64,000 nucleotides of DNA from CAXXOK01 sp964640955. GTDB taxonomy: Bacteria > Bacillota > Clostridia > Christensenellales > Aristaeellaceae. Shown piece after piece: positions 15,390 through 23,382 of this stretch; the first letter of the stretch is position 1, and each line of letters starts with the position of its first letter. The position numbers and the translations under genes are program-made. Where the stretch lies: contig CAZXJI010000005.1 in the NCBI GenBank assembly GCA_964640955.1, forward strand, positions 94,431 to 158,430, read 5' to 3'. The notes beneath the pieces were generated by a model. That model saw nothing but the letters and a program-made list of their open reading frames with translations, did no database searches and was not told where the DNA came from.

Positions 15390-16574
15390 ATGGCCGGGCG
15401 GAACGTGCATTACGACCACGAATCGTTGCGAGACGAGCGGCAGTACGGTTTTTACTGGTACAGCGGCCTTTGGCGCATCCTCAGGCCGGTATTGGTGCTG
15501 CTGACCGCGCTGGTGCTGCTGTTCGGGCTGGGAACGACCGTATACAACGCGATCGACGAGAATTACCTAAGCGCCGTTGACCCGAACGACCAGACGGAAA
15601 TCCCCTTCAGCGTCGCGAGCGGCCAGAGCCTGACGCGCGTGTCCAACAACCTGGAGGAGCAGGGCATCATCCGCAACCGTTCGGTGTTCAAGTATTACTG
15701 CGATTTTGCCGGCATGGGGCAAAAGATTCAGGCGGGCGACTACCAGCTGACCAAGAGCATGGACATCTTCCAGATCGCGAGCCTTTTGACCAGCGGCGAC
15801 GGCAAGCCCATCACCATGAACATCACCGTGATCCCCGGCTGGACGGTGGAGGACGTGGCGGCTTATCTGGTGGAGCAGGGCGTGTTCAAGGATTCCAGCG
15901 AGTTTTTGCAGCTCTGCCGCACCGGCGAGGGCCTGACCGGGTATTACTTCATTCAGGACGAGCTGACCACCGACCGCGTGAGCGAGCGCAAATACCTGCT
16001 GGAGGGCTACCTGGCCCCCAACACCTACGAAATCTACACCAGCGCCTCGGCCGCCGATATCCTGGGCAAGCTCCTGAGCCAGACCGACGTGGTGCTGACC
16101 TACGCCTGGCAGGAGCGGGCCGGCGACATCGGCATGACGATGGATCAGGTGCTGGCGCTGGCGTCCCTGATTGAAAAAGAGGCCAAAACCGCCGATTTCG
16201 CCAAGGTATCGGCCGTATTCCACAACCGCCTCAAGGCGGGCATGGCGCTGGGCAGCGACGTGACCATCCACTACATTACGGGCGAAAGGCGCATGTCACT
16301 TCGCGACAGCGACCTGGCGATCGATTCGCCCTACAACACCTACCTTTATAAGGGGCTGCCGCTGGGGCCCATCTGCAACCCGTCGCCCAACGCCATCGAG
16401 GCGGCGCTCTACCCGGACGAAAGCTTCGTGGCCGAGAATTACCTCTACTTCTGCAGCAAAGACCCCAATACCGGCGAATTGGCGTTCAGCAAGACCCTGG
16501 AGGAGCACAACGCCGCCGTGGCGATCTACGCGCCGCTGTGGAAGCAGTTCGACGAGGAGCGCGGCCTGCAATGA
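15390..16574 (+). CDS. mltG: Endolytic murein transglycosylase MltG
   Basis: 394 aa. A short cytoplasmic tail and one membrane segment (residues ~30-52, ILRPVLVLLTALVLLFGLG) are followed by a LysM-like domain (PFSVASGQSLTRVSNNLEEQGII) and the YceG/MltG catalytic domain with the active Glu in LASLIEKEAK and the downstream YNTYLYKGLPLGPICNPS motif. MltG cuts nascent glycan strands and sets their length. Its stop overlaps the start of the U32 peptidase (ATGA), so the two are translationally coupled, an association often seen in Firmicutes. Confidence 0.92.
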   Translation: MAGRNVHYDHESLRDERQYGFYWYSGLWRILRPVLVLLTALVLLFGLGTTVYNAIDENYLSAVDPNDQTEIPFSVASGQSLTRVSNNLEEQGIIRNRSVFKYYCDFAGMGQKIQAGDYQLTKSMDIFQIASLLTSGDGKPITMNITVIPGWTVEDVAAYLVEQGVFKDSSEFLQLCRTGEGLTGYYFIQDELTTDRVSERKYLLEGYLAPNTYEIYTSASAADILGKLLSQTDVVLTYAWQERAGDIGMTMDQVLALASLIEKEAKTADFAKVSAVFHNRLKAGMALGSDVTIHYITGERRMSLRDSDLAIDSPYNTYLYKGLPLGPICNPSPNAIEAALYPDESFVAENYLYFCSKDPNTGELAFSKTLEEHNAAVAIYAPLWKQFDEERGLQ

Positions 16575-17830
16575 CGCAGCCGGTCAAAAAGCGCATGCCG
16601 GAACTGCTGGCGCCCGCGGGGGGCCCGGAGCAGCTTTCGGCCGCGTTGCGCTACGGCGCGGACGCGGTGTACGGCGGCCTGCCGGCGTACGGGCTGCGCG
16701 CCGCCGCGGCCAACTTTACGCCGGAAACGCTGCCCGCGGCGGTCGCGGAAACGCACCGGCAGGGCGGACGATTCTACGTCACCCTCAACCTGCTGCCCTT
16801 CGACCGCGACATGGAAGGCTTCGCGTGGGCGGCCCTGCAGGCGGCGGAGGCGGGCGCGGACGCACTGATCGTAAGCGACCTGGGCGCGGCGCTTCTGGTG
16901 CGCGAGGCGTTGCCGGGGATGGAAATGCACATCAGCACCCAGGCGAACGTACTCAACGCCCGAACGGCGCGCCATTATTACGAGGCAATCGGCGCAAAGC
17001 GCATCGTGCTTTCGCGGGAAATGAGCCTTGAGGACATCCGGACCATGCGCGCGCGCCTGCCCGGGGAGCTGGAACTGGAGGCGTTCGTGCACGGCGCGAT
17101 GTGCGTGGCCTACAGCGGCCGCTGCCTGCTCAGCGCGGCGCTCACCGGCCGCAGCGGCAACCGGGGCGAATGCGCCCAGCCCTGCCGCTGGCATTACCGC
17201 GTGCAGGAAGAGAAGCGCCCCGGCCAATGGCTGCCCGTTACGGCGGAGGAGCGGGGCACGGCGCTGTTTTCGGCGTACGACCTGTGCATGCTGCCTCATT
17301 TGCCGGCGCTGCTTGCCGCGGGGGTTTCGAGTTTGAAGATTGAAGGCCGCATGAAAACGGCCTACTACGTGGCAACGGTCGTGTCGGCCTACCGCCACGC
17401 GCTGGATACGCTGCTTTCGCAGGGCGAGGCCGCCTTTGAGGCGCGCGTGCCGGAATGGACGGCGGAGCTTGCCAAGGCCAGCCACCGCGCGTCCGACACC
17501 GGCTTTTATTTCGGCCCGCCCACGCCGCCCGCGGGTGCGGAAGGTTTTACGCAGACTATGGAATACGTGGGCAGGGTAACGAAGGGCGCAGCCACGGGCG
17601 AGCCCGCCGAGGTGGAGCTCAAGAACCGCTTCTATGTGGGCGATACGCTGGAGACGCTCACGCCGACGGGCAGCAAAGCCTTTACGGTGGAGGGCATCAC
17701 GCTTGCGGATACGGGCGAGACGGTCGATACCGCAAGCGTCGCGGGCACGCGGCTGCTGCTCCGGTTTCCGTTCGCCGTCGAGGCGGGCGACCTGCTGCGC
17801 GGGCCGAACCGGAACCACAACGGGGGATGA
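16571..17830 (+). CDS. U32 family peptidase
   Basis: 419 aa. The peptidase U32 signature is present as EAFVHGAMCVAYSGRC (around residue 175) followed by the Cys-rich stretch RGECAQPCRW; the barrel begins with PELLAPAGGPEQLSAALRYGADAVYGG and ends with the U32 C-terminal beta domain. Related proteins act in collagen degradation or, as RlhA/TrhP, in RNA hydroxylation, so the exact reaction is open. ATG 16571 overlaps the mltG stop; a longer frame from 16538 is possible but lacks support. A perfect hairpin terminates the operon. Confidence 0.87.
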   Translation: MTQPVKKRMPELLAPAGGPEQLSAALRYGADAVYGGLPAYGLRAAAANFTPETLPAAVAETHRQGGRFYVTLNLLPFDRDMEGFAWAALQAAEAGADALIVSDLGAALLVREALPGMEMHISTQANVLNARTARHYYEAIGAKRIVLSREMSLEDIRTMRARLPGELELEAFVHGAMCVAYSGRCLLSAALTGRSGNRGECAQPCRWHYRVQEEKRPGQWLPVTAEERGTALFSAYDLCMLPHLPALLAAGVSSLKIEGRMKTAYYVATVVSAYRHALDTLLSQGEAAFEARVPEWTAELAKASHRASDTGFYFGPPTPPAGAEGFTQTMEYVGRVTKGAATGEPAEVELKNRFYVGDTLETLTPTGSKAFTVEGITLADTGETVDTASVAGTRLLLRFPFAVEAGDLLRGPNRNHNGG

Positions 17831-17832
17831 AA

Positions 17833-17864
17833 AACCACCTGCGGGCGGCCGCCCGCAGGTGGTT
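17833..17864. terminator. Terminator between the U32 peptidase and pyrG
   Basis: A perfect palindrome (14-bp arms 17833-17846 and 17851-17864) with GGCC at the tip lies between the convergent genes; GGGTGTTT follows. Confidence 0.8.
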
Positions 17865-17903
17865 GGGTGTTTATAACGAGAAAATCGGTATTCAATAAGT
17901 CCT

Positions 17904-19517
17904 TTACGCTTTGCCGTCCCGGTTTTTCACCGCCGCGCCCACGAACTCCCTAAACAGCGGATGCGGGCGGTTGGGGCGGCTTTTGAGTTCCGGGTGGAAC
18001 TGCACGCCCACGAAGAAGGGATGGCCCGGCATCTCCACGATCTCCACCAGGTTGCGGTCGGGGTTGCGCCCGGCAATCACCATGCCCCCCGCCATGAAGC
18101 GGTCGAGATACTCGTTGTTGAACTCGTAGCGGTGGCGGTGGCGCTCCCAGATATCGTTTACGCCGTAGGCGCGCTCACTCACCGTGCCCGGCGCGATGAG
18201 GCAGCGGTACTTGCCCAGGCGCATGGTGCCGCCCAGGTTGCCCAGGTCCTGATCGGCCATCAGGTCGATGACGGGATAGGTGGTGTGGGGGTCGACCTCG
18301 GTGGTGTGCGCGTCCCGCATTTCCAGCACGTGGCGGGCAAACTCGATCACCGCCATCTGCATGCCCAGGCACAGGCCCAGGAAGGGCAGCCCGTTCTCCC
18401 GCGCGTACTGTATGGCGGTCATCTTGCCTTCCAGCCCGCGGGCGCCGAAGCCGCCGGGCACGACCAGGCCGTTGACGCCGGAGAGAATCTCCTCCACGTT
18501 TTCGGGGGTCACGTCCTCGGCGGGCACCCAGTTGACTTTCACCTTCACGCCGTGGTGGATGCCCCCGTGGGTCAGCGCTTCCACCACGCTCAGGTAGGCG
18601 TCGGGAAGCTCCACGTATTTGCCCACCAGCGCGACGGTCACGCTGGTCTCGCTTTCCATCTGCCGCTGAACCATGGCTTTCCACTCGGTCAGGTCGGCTT
18701 CCCGGGCGGGGAGGTTCAAAAGCTTCACCACCTGCTCGTCCAGCCCCTCGTTATGCAAAAGCAGGGGCACTTCGTACAGGCAGCGGGCGTTCAGGTTTTG
18801 AAAAACGCGCTCCACGGGCAGGTTGCAGAACATACTGATCTTGGCGCGCAGCTCGTAGGGCAGCTCGTGGTCGGCGCGGCACACCAGAATATCCGGCGCG
18901 ATGCCGATGCCGCTCAACTCCTTCACGCTGTGCTGCGTGGGCTTGGTTTTCAGCTCCCCGGCGGCGTTTAGGTACGGCACGAGGGTCACGTGCAGATAGA
19001 GGCAGTTTTCGCGGCCGACCTCGGCGCGCATCTGGCGGATGGCCTCCAGAAAAGGAAGGCTTTCGATGTCGCCCACCGTGCCGCCGATTTCGGTAATCAC
19101 GACGTCCGGTGCGTTCTCGGTGCGGCTGACGGCCAGTATGTTTCGTTTGATTTCGTTGGTGATGTGCGGAATCACCTGTATGGTGGCGCCCAGGTATTCG
19201 CCGCGGCGTTCGCGGTCGATAACGGTCTTGTACACGCGGCCGCTGGTCACGTTGCTGGCCTGCGTCAGGCTTTCGTCGATGAAGCGCTCGTAGTGGCCCA
19301 GGTCGAGGTCGGTTTCGGCGCCGTCGTCGGTGACGAACACCTCCCCGTGCTGGTAGGGGTTCATGGTGCCGGGGTCGACGTTCAGGTAGGGGTCGAACTT
19401 CTGGATGGAGACCCTTAGCCCCCGGCTTTTGAGCAGCCGCCCCAGCGACGCGGCCGTGATGCCCTTGCCCAGCGAGGAAACCACGCCGCCCGTGACAAAA
19501 ATAAATTTCGTGTCCAT
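17904..19517 (-). CDS. pyrG: CTP synthase
   Basis: 537 aa, standard length. The synthetase domain starts with KFIFVTGGVVSSLGKGITAA (P-loop) and the glutaminase domain has GLCLGMQMAVIEF with the nucleophile Cys and the catalytic His/Glu in GVQFHPELKS. It converts UTP, ATP and glutamine to CTP. ATG 19517 is chosen over upstream codons because AAGGAGG lies ~11 nt before it. It supplies the CTP used by the two nucleotidyltransferases of the nearby phosphonate operon among other needs. Own promoter at 19556-19584. Confidence 0.97.
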   Translation of the reverse strand: MDTKFIFVTGGVVSSLGKGITAASLGRLLKSRGLRVSIQKFDPYLNVDPGTMNPYQHGEVFVTDDGAETDLDLGHYERFIDESLTQASNVTSGRVYKTVIDRERRGEYLGATIQVIPHITNEIKRNILAVSRTENAPDVVITEIGGTVGDIESLPFLEAIRQMRAEVGRENCLYLHVTLVPYLNAAGELKTKPTQHSVKELSGIGIAPDILVCRADHELPYELRAKISMFCNLPVERVFQNLNARCLYEVPLLLHNEGLDEQVVKLLNLPAREADLTEWKAMVQRQMESETSVTVALVGKYVELPDAYLSVVEALTHGGIHHGVKVKVNWVPAEDVTPENVEEILSGVNGLVVPGGFGARGLEGKMTAIQYARENGLPFLGLCLGMQMAVIEFARHVLEMRDAHTTEVDPHTTYPVIDLMADQDLGNLGGTMRLGKYRCLIAPGTVSERAYGVNDIWERHRHRYEFNNEYLDRFMAGGMVIAGRNPDRNLVEIVEMPGHPFFVGVQFHPELKSRPNRPHPLFREFVGAAVKNRDGKA

Positions 19518-19555
19518 ACGAAGTTCCGCCTCCTTCGTGAAATCAAACAAACTAT

Positions 19556-19584
19556 ATTCTATCAAACCCCCCCTGTTTCGTCAA
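19556..19584 (-). promoter_or_regulatory. Sigma-A promoter of pyrG
   Basis: Minus strand TTGACG (19584-19579), a 17-bp spacer containing seven G, TAGAAT (19561-19556). The G-run lies inside the spacer, not at the start site. Confidence 0.8.
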
Positions 19585-19701
19585 TAACGAATCCATCGAC
19601 TTTTACGCCGGTCGAGCCGGCGCGGGGTGCCCGAAACGATCGCGGGCGCGCCGGAAAAGTGCGGCGCGCCCGTGGAGAGGGTCAAACGGATAGCGGCAGG
19701 A

Positions 19702-20925
19702 TTATTTACGCGGCACCGGGCAGCTGGACGGCGGAGGCATGGCCTGCCCGATCTCGCCGGATTTGGTGAGGGCGTATTTGGTAATCACGGGGCCGACCAG
19801 CTCGTAGATCAGCGTTCCGGCCAGGACGATCGCCTGTATCTGGTGGCCGTAGGCCGGAAGGCGGATAATGGCCAGCTGCGCCATGCCGATGGCGACGCCG
19901 GCCTGCGGGATCAGCGTAAGGCCCAGGTATTTCTGCACGTTGGGGTGCGCCTTCACCAGGCGGGAGCCGACCATCGCGCCGGTCCACTTGCCCAAAACGC
20001 GCATGATGATGTAGCAAATCCCCACGATGCCCACCGTGGGCAGCACGCTCAGGTTGAGGTCCATGCCGGAGATGACGAAGAACAGCAGGAACACCGGCGG
20101 GGTGAAACGGTCGGTCTGCTCGATGATGACGTTGGAAGCATGGGAAACGTTGGTCATCACCGCACCCAGCATCATCATGCACAGAAGGCTGGACAGGTTC
20201 CAGCGGATGCACAGCGCCAGAGACAGGAAGATGAAAGCGATCGTCAGCGCCAGTTTGTTGCCGCGCGAGGCGAAGAACCGGGCGAAGAAGCTCAACAGAA
20301 AGCCGAACGCCGCGCCCAGCGCCAGCGAGCCGGTAATCTCCAGAAGCGGATCCAGAAACATGCTCATGAAGGTCAGGGGCCCGCCGCTGGCGAAGGCCTG
20401 GGCGATGTTCATGGACACCGCGAAGGCGATCAGCCCTACGGCGTCGTCCATGGCGACCACGGGCAGGAGCATTTCGCTTACGGGACCCTTGGCCTTGTAC
20501 TGGCGGATCACCATCAGGGTCGCGGCCGGGGCGGTGGCGGCGGCGATGGAGCCCAGCGCCACGGACATGGGCAGCGAAAAGCCGGGCACGCCCAGAACGG
20601 TGCACAGGATCAGCGTCACGTCCACGAAAAGCACGGCGGTCAGGGACTCGAAAGCCGTGATGGTCAGGGGCTTGGCGCCGATTTTGCGAATGTAGCTCAG
20701 CTTGAACTCGGCCCCGATGGAATAGGCGATGAAGCCCAGGGCGACTTCCGTGATGATGGCGAAGGAATCGGCGGTCCCCTGGGGGATCAGACCCAGCACG
20801 GACGGGCCGACCACCAAACCGCCGATCAGGAATCCGGTTACGTTGGGCAGATGGATGAGCTTGGCGAAGCGGCTGAAAAGCAGGCCCACGCCGATGGCGA
20901 GGGCCAGCGCGAGGAGGGTGTTCAT
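19702..20925 (-). CDS. CPA2-family cation:proton antiporter
   Basis: 407 aa with about 12 membrane segments, matching the Na+/H+ exchanger domain of Kef/GerN-type CPA2 antiporters: LIHLPNVTGFLIGGLVVGPS at the start, the VVAMDDAVGLIAFAV segment with the paired Asp expected for ion binding (around residue 160), and a final GHQIQAIVLAGTLIYELVGP helix. There is no C-terminal RCK/TrkA domain, unlike KefB/C. Instead a PII-like gene precedes it with a 4-nt overlap, suggesting the regulator is a separate protein. The ion (Na+ or K+) cannot be read from the sequence. Confidence 0.87.
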   Translation of the reverse strand: MNTLLALALAIGVGLLFSRFAKLIHLPNVTGFLIGGLVVGPSVLGLIPQGTADSFAIITEVALGFIAYSIGAEFKLSYIRKIGAKPLTITAFESLTAVLFVDVTLILCTVLGVPGFSLPMSVALGSIAAATAPAATLMVIRQYKAKGPVSEMLLPVVAMDDAVGLIAFAVSMNIAQAFASGGPLTFMSMFLDPLLEITGSLALGAAFGFLLSFFARFFASRGNKLALTIAFIFLSLALCIRWNLSSLLCMMMLGAVMTNVSHASNVIIEQTDRFTPPVFLLFFVISGMDLNLSVLPTVGIVGICYIIMRVLGKWTGAMVGSRLVKAHPNVQKYLGLTLIPQAGVAIGMAQLAIIRLPAYGHQIQAIVLAGTLIYELVGPVITKYALTKSGEIGQAMPPPSSCPVPRK

Positions 20926-21269
20926 TGGTGGCAGCCCTCCATCCCCTCGGCGTATAAAACCGGCATGGCGAACATAACCCCGGTGTCGGGCCTGTCAAGC
21001 CCGCCGGTCACTTCGTTTACGATATCGCGCACCTTCTGGGCCTGATCGTCCTCCAGCACCATCATCAGCGTTTTGCTGCTGCGGCGCTCCGGGTCGAACA
21101 GGTGGCGCAGCGCGCCGAACATGGGCGCGTCGTCGCCCCGCTGGTCGAGCACGCGCATCATGCCGGTGCTCTCCAGAATGGTCGCGCCGTGCGCGCCGCA
21201 TTCCAGCAGCCTTTCCAGAAGCGGTTCCAGGCATTCCGTTTTGCTCAATACGAGAAAAAAGACCTGCAT
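20922..21269 (-). CDS. PII-like signalling protein coupled to the antiporter
   Basis: 115 aa. Although similarity is remote, the pattern fits the PII ferredoxin-like fold: beta1 QVFFLVLSK, helix ECLEPLLERLLECG, beta2 GATILESTGMMRVL, a loop, then SSKTLMMVLEDDQAQKVRDI and the end strand TGVMFAMPV. Start ATG 21269 follows AGGTGAT. The stop overlaps the antiporter start (ATGA), so the two proteins are probably made in fixed ratio. PII-like proteins of this size bind nucleotides and sit on transporters (for example SbtB on SbtA); that this one gates the antiporter is inference. Confidence 0.7.
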   Translation of the reverse strand: MQVFFLVLSKTECLEPLLERLLECGAHGATILESTGMMRVLDQRGDDAPMFGALRHLFDPERRSSKTLMMVLEDDQAQKVRDIVNEVTGGLDRPDTGVMFAMPVLYAEGMEGCHQ

Positions 21270-21330
21270 TCGATCACCTTCATTTTCCTTTTCAATGGGA
21301 TCCGTATGACGTTCACGTTCTAACTATTTC

Positions 21331-21359
21331 ATCATAGTCCCGAAACAAGAAAAATGCAA
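21331..21359 (-). promoter_or_regulatory. Sigma-A promoter for the PII-like/antiporter operon
   Basis: Minus strand TTGCAT (21359-21354), 17-bp spacer, TATGAT (21336-21331), about 60 bp before the start codon. Confidence 0.75.
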
Positions 21360-21414
21360 GGGCTGGGCGGATTTCCATCCCTCTGGCAGGAAAAAACCGC
21401 GGGGGAACTTCGTT

Positions 21415-21443
21415 TTGATTTTTCGCGGTATTCATAGTATGAT
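21415..21443 (+). promoter_or_regulatory. Sigma-A promoter for the phosphonate operon
   Basis: TTGATT (21415-21420), 17-bp spacer, TATGAT (21438-21443); the first gene starts 34 bp downstream. Confidence 0.75.
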
Positions 21444-21477
21444 AACCGTATCGAAAGCGGATCAAGAGGTGCGCAGA

Positions 21478-22617
21478 ATGGATGCGAGGGTGTTTCTTGG
21501 CGGTCTTTCCCGGCTCGGGGTGGATTTTTATACCGGCGTGCCGGATTCGCTCCTGCGCCCGCTGAACGACGCGCTGGCCGGCGATTACGGGCTTGGGGGC
21601 GCGCACGTCGTGGCGGCGGACGAGGGCGGCGCGGTGGCGCTGGCGGCGGGGCACTATATCGCCACGGGCCGGCCCGCGCTGGTGTATATGCAAAACAGCG
21701 GCCTGGGCAACGCCGTGAACCCCGTGTGCTCGCTGCTCAACGGCCGGGTGTACGGCATCCCCTGCGTGTTCGTGGTCGGCTGGCGCGGCGAGCCGGGCGC
21801 CGGCGACGAGCCCCAGCACGCCTTTCAGGGTGAGATAACGCGGGAACAGCTGGCGCTTTTGGAAATCGCCGTGTTCGAGCTGTCCACCCAAACCGACGCG
21901 GCCGCGTTCGACGTGATGCTCGCGGATTGCGCGCCGCTGCTGGCCTCGGGCCGGAGCGTGGCGTTTCTGGTGCACAAGGGCGGCCTCGCGGGGCCAACCG
22001 ATCCGCCGCCCATAAACGGGCGCGCCCTGCTGAGGGAAGAGGCGCTTAAAACTCTGCTGGCCGCCATGGGACCGTCGGATATCGCGGTGTCCACCACGGG
22101 CAAAACCTCCCGCGAGGTGTACGAGCTGCGCGAGGCGCTCGGGCAGGGCCATGCGCACGATTTTCTGACCGTCGGCTCCATGGGCCACGCGAACATGATC
22201 GCGCTGGGCATGGCCAAGGCCCGGCCGGAGCGCCTTTTCTGGTGTCTGGACGGGGACGGTGCGGCGCTGATGCACCTGGGCGGGCTGGCCGTGGAGGTGC
22301 AGCAGGACTGTCGAAACCTGATCCACGTGGTGCTCAACAACGGCGCGCACGAGAGCGTGGGCGGCATGCCGGTGGCGGGGGGCTCGTTTCGCTTTGCGCC
22401 GGTGGCGCGGGCCGCGGGCTATCCAAACGTGTTCACCGCCGAAACGGCGGCCGGGCTGGCCGATGCGGCGCGGGAGGCGCGCGAAGCGGCGACCGGGGGC
22501 CCCTGCTTTGTGGAGGCGCTGCTGCGCCAGGGCTCCCGCGCCGACCTGGGACGACCCGGGCAGACGCCCAAAGAGAACCTGCGCGCTCTGATGGACGAAC
22601 TCGGCGGGGAGGCGTAA
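21478..22617 (+). CDS. aepY: Phosphonopyruvate decarboxylase
   Basis: 379 aa, thiamine-diphosphate enzyme. The N-terminal half binds the pyrimidine ring (DFYTGVPDSLLRPLND, catalytic Glu in VAADEGGAVALAAGHY), the C-terminal half holds the metal/diphosphate motif DGDGAALMHLGGLA...HVVLNN and GSMGHANMIALGMA, all typical of AepY/Ppd. It decarboxylates phosphonopyruvate to phosphonoacetaldehyde, the step that pulls the unfavourable PEP mutase reaction forward. ATG 21478 has AAGAGGTG upstream. First gene of a four-gene operon; 3 bp separate it from the next gene. Confidence 0.92.
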   Translation: MDARVFLGGLSRLGVDFYTGVPDSLLRPLNDALAGDYGLGGAHVVAADEGGAVALAAGHYIATGRPALVYMQNSGLGNAVNPVCSLLNGRVYGIPCVFVVGWRGEPGAGDEPQHAFQGEITREQLALLEIAVFELSTQTDAAAFDVMLADCAPLLASGRSVAFLVHKGGLAGPTDPPPINGRALLREEALKTLLAAMGPSDIAVSTTGKTSREVYELREALGQGHAHDFLTVGSMGHANMIALGMAKARPERLFWCLDGDGAALMHLGGLAVEVQQDCRNLIHVVLNNGAHESVGGMPVAGGSFRFAPVARAAGYPNVFTAETAAGLADAAREAREAATGGPCFVEALLRQGSRADLGRPGQTPKENLRALMDELGGEA

Positions 22618-22620
22618 GGG

Positions 22621-23352
22621 ATGCAGGCGCTGATCCTCAACTCCGGCGTCGGGCGGCGCATGGGAGAGACGACGAAACACAGCCCCAAGGGCATGGTGGA
22701 GATCGGCGGGGGGTATACCATCCTGAGCCGCCTGCTCACCCAGCTTGCGCGCGCGGGCGTCCGGGACGTGACGATCACCACCGGGCCGTTTTGCGAAAAG
22801 CTCCGCGCCCACGCGGAGGGGCTTGGACTGCCCCTGACCCTCCGGTACGGACATAACCCCGATTACGAAACCACCAACTACATCGTGAGCATCTGCTGCG
22901 CCGCGCCGCTTTTGACCGGGGACGACCTGCTTTTGTTCCACGGCGATCTGGTGCTGGAGGGCGGCGTGCTGGCCGACCTGATGCGGGCGGAAAACAACGC
23001 GGTGGCCGTCGACCGCGCGTTGCCCCTGCCGAAAAAGGACTTTAAGGCGCGCATCGCGGACGGCCGGGTGACGGCGGTGGGCGTGGCGTTTTTCGGGGCC
23101 GACTGCGCGGCCTGCCAGCCGGCCTACCGCTGGCGGCGGGCGGATTTCGAAACGTGGCTGGACGCCATGCGGGCGTTCGTCGCCCGCGGCGAAACCGGCG
23201 TGTATGCCGAAAACGCCTTCAACGCGCTGAACGGCGCGCTGCCGCTGTACCCGCTGGAACTGAACGGCCGCCTCTGCGCCGAGATCGACGACACGGACGA
23301 CCTGCGCGCGGTGGGCGCGCGCTTCCTTCAAACGCTCGCGGCCGAGCCGTAA
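22621..23352 (+). CDS. LicC-like NTP (cytidylyl) transferase
   Basis: 243 aa. The start MQALILNSGVGRRMGETTKHSPKGMVEI is the nucleotide-binding signature of sugar/phosphocholine nucleotidyltransferases (G-x-G-x-R-M...K-x-x-x-K), followed by the LLLFHGDLVLEGG and AEIDDTDDL metal-binding segments of LicC/PntC-type enzymes. Placed between aepY and aepX it should activate the phosphonate (as CMP-phosphonate) for transfer to a glycan or lipid. Substrate assignment is inference from the operon. It shares no overlap with the next gene but the gap is only 30 bp. Confidence 0.8.
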   Translation: MQALILNSGVGRRMGETTKHSPKGMVEIGGGYTILSRLLTQLARAGVRDVTITTGPFCEKLRAHAEGLGLPLTLRYGHNPDYETTNYIVSICCAAPLLTGDDLLLFHGDLVLEGGVLADLMRAENNAVAVDRALPLPKKDFKARIADGRVTAVGVAFFGADCAACQPAYRWRRADFETWLDAMRAFVARGETGVYAENAFNALNGALPLYPLELNGRLCAEIDDTDDLRAVGARFLQTLAAEP

Positions 23353-23382
23353 GGCCCGTGCCGCGCAAAAGGCAGGGATTTC

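Noticed and set aside
19556..19584. G-run near the pyrG start as a Bacillus-type reiterative-transcription attenuator
   Set aside because: The seven G lie in the promoter spacer, not at the transcription start, so GTP/CTP-dependent slippage of the known kind is not expected.
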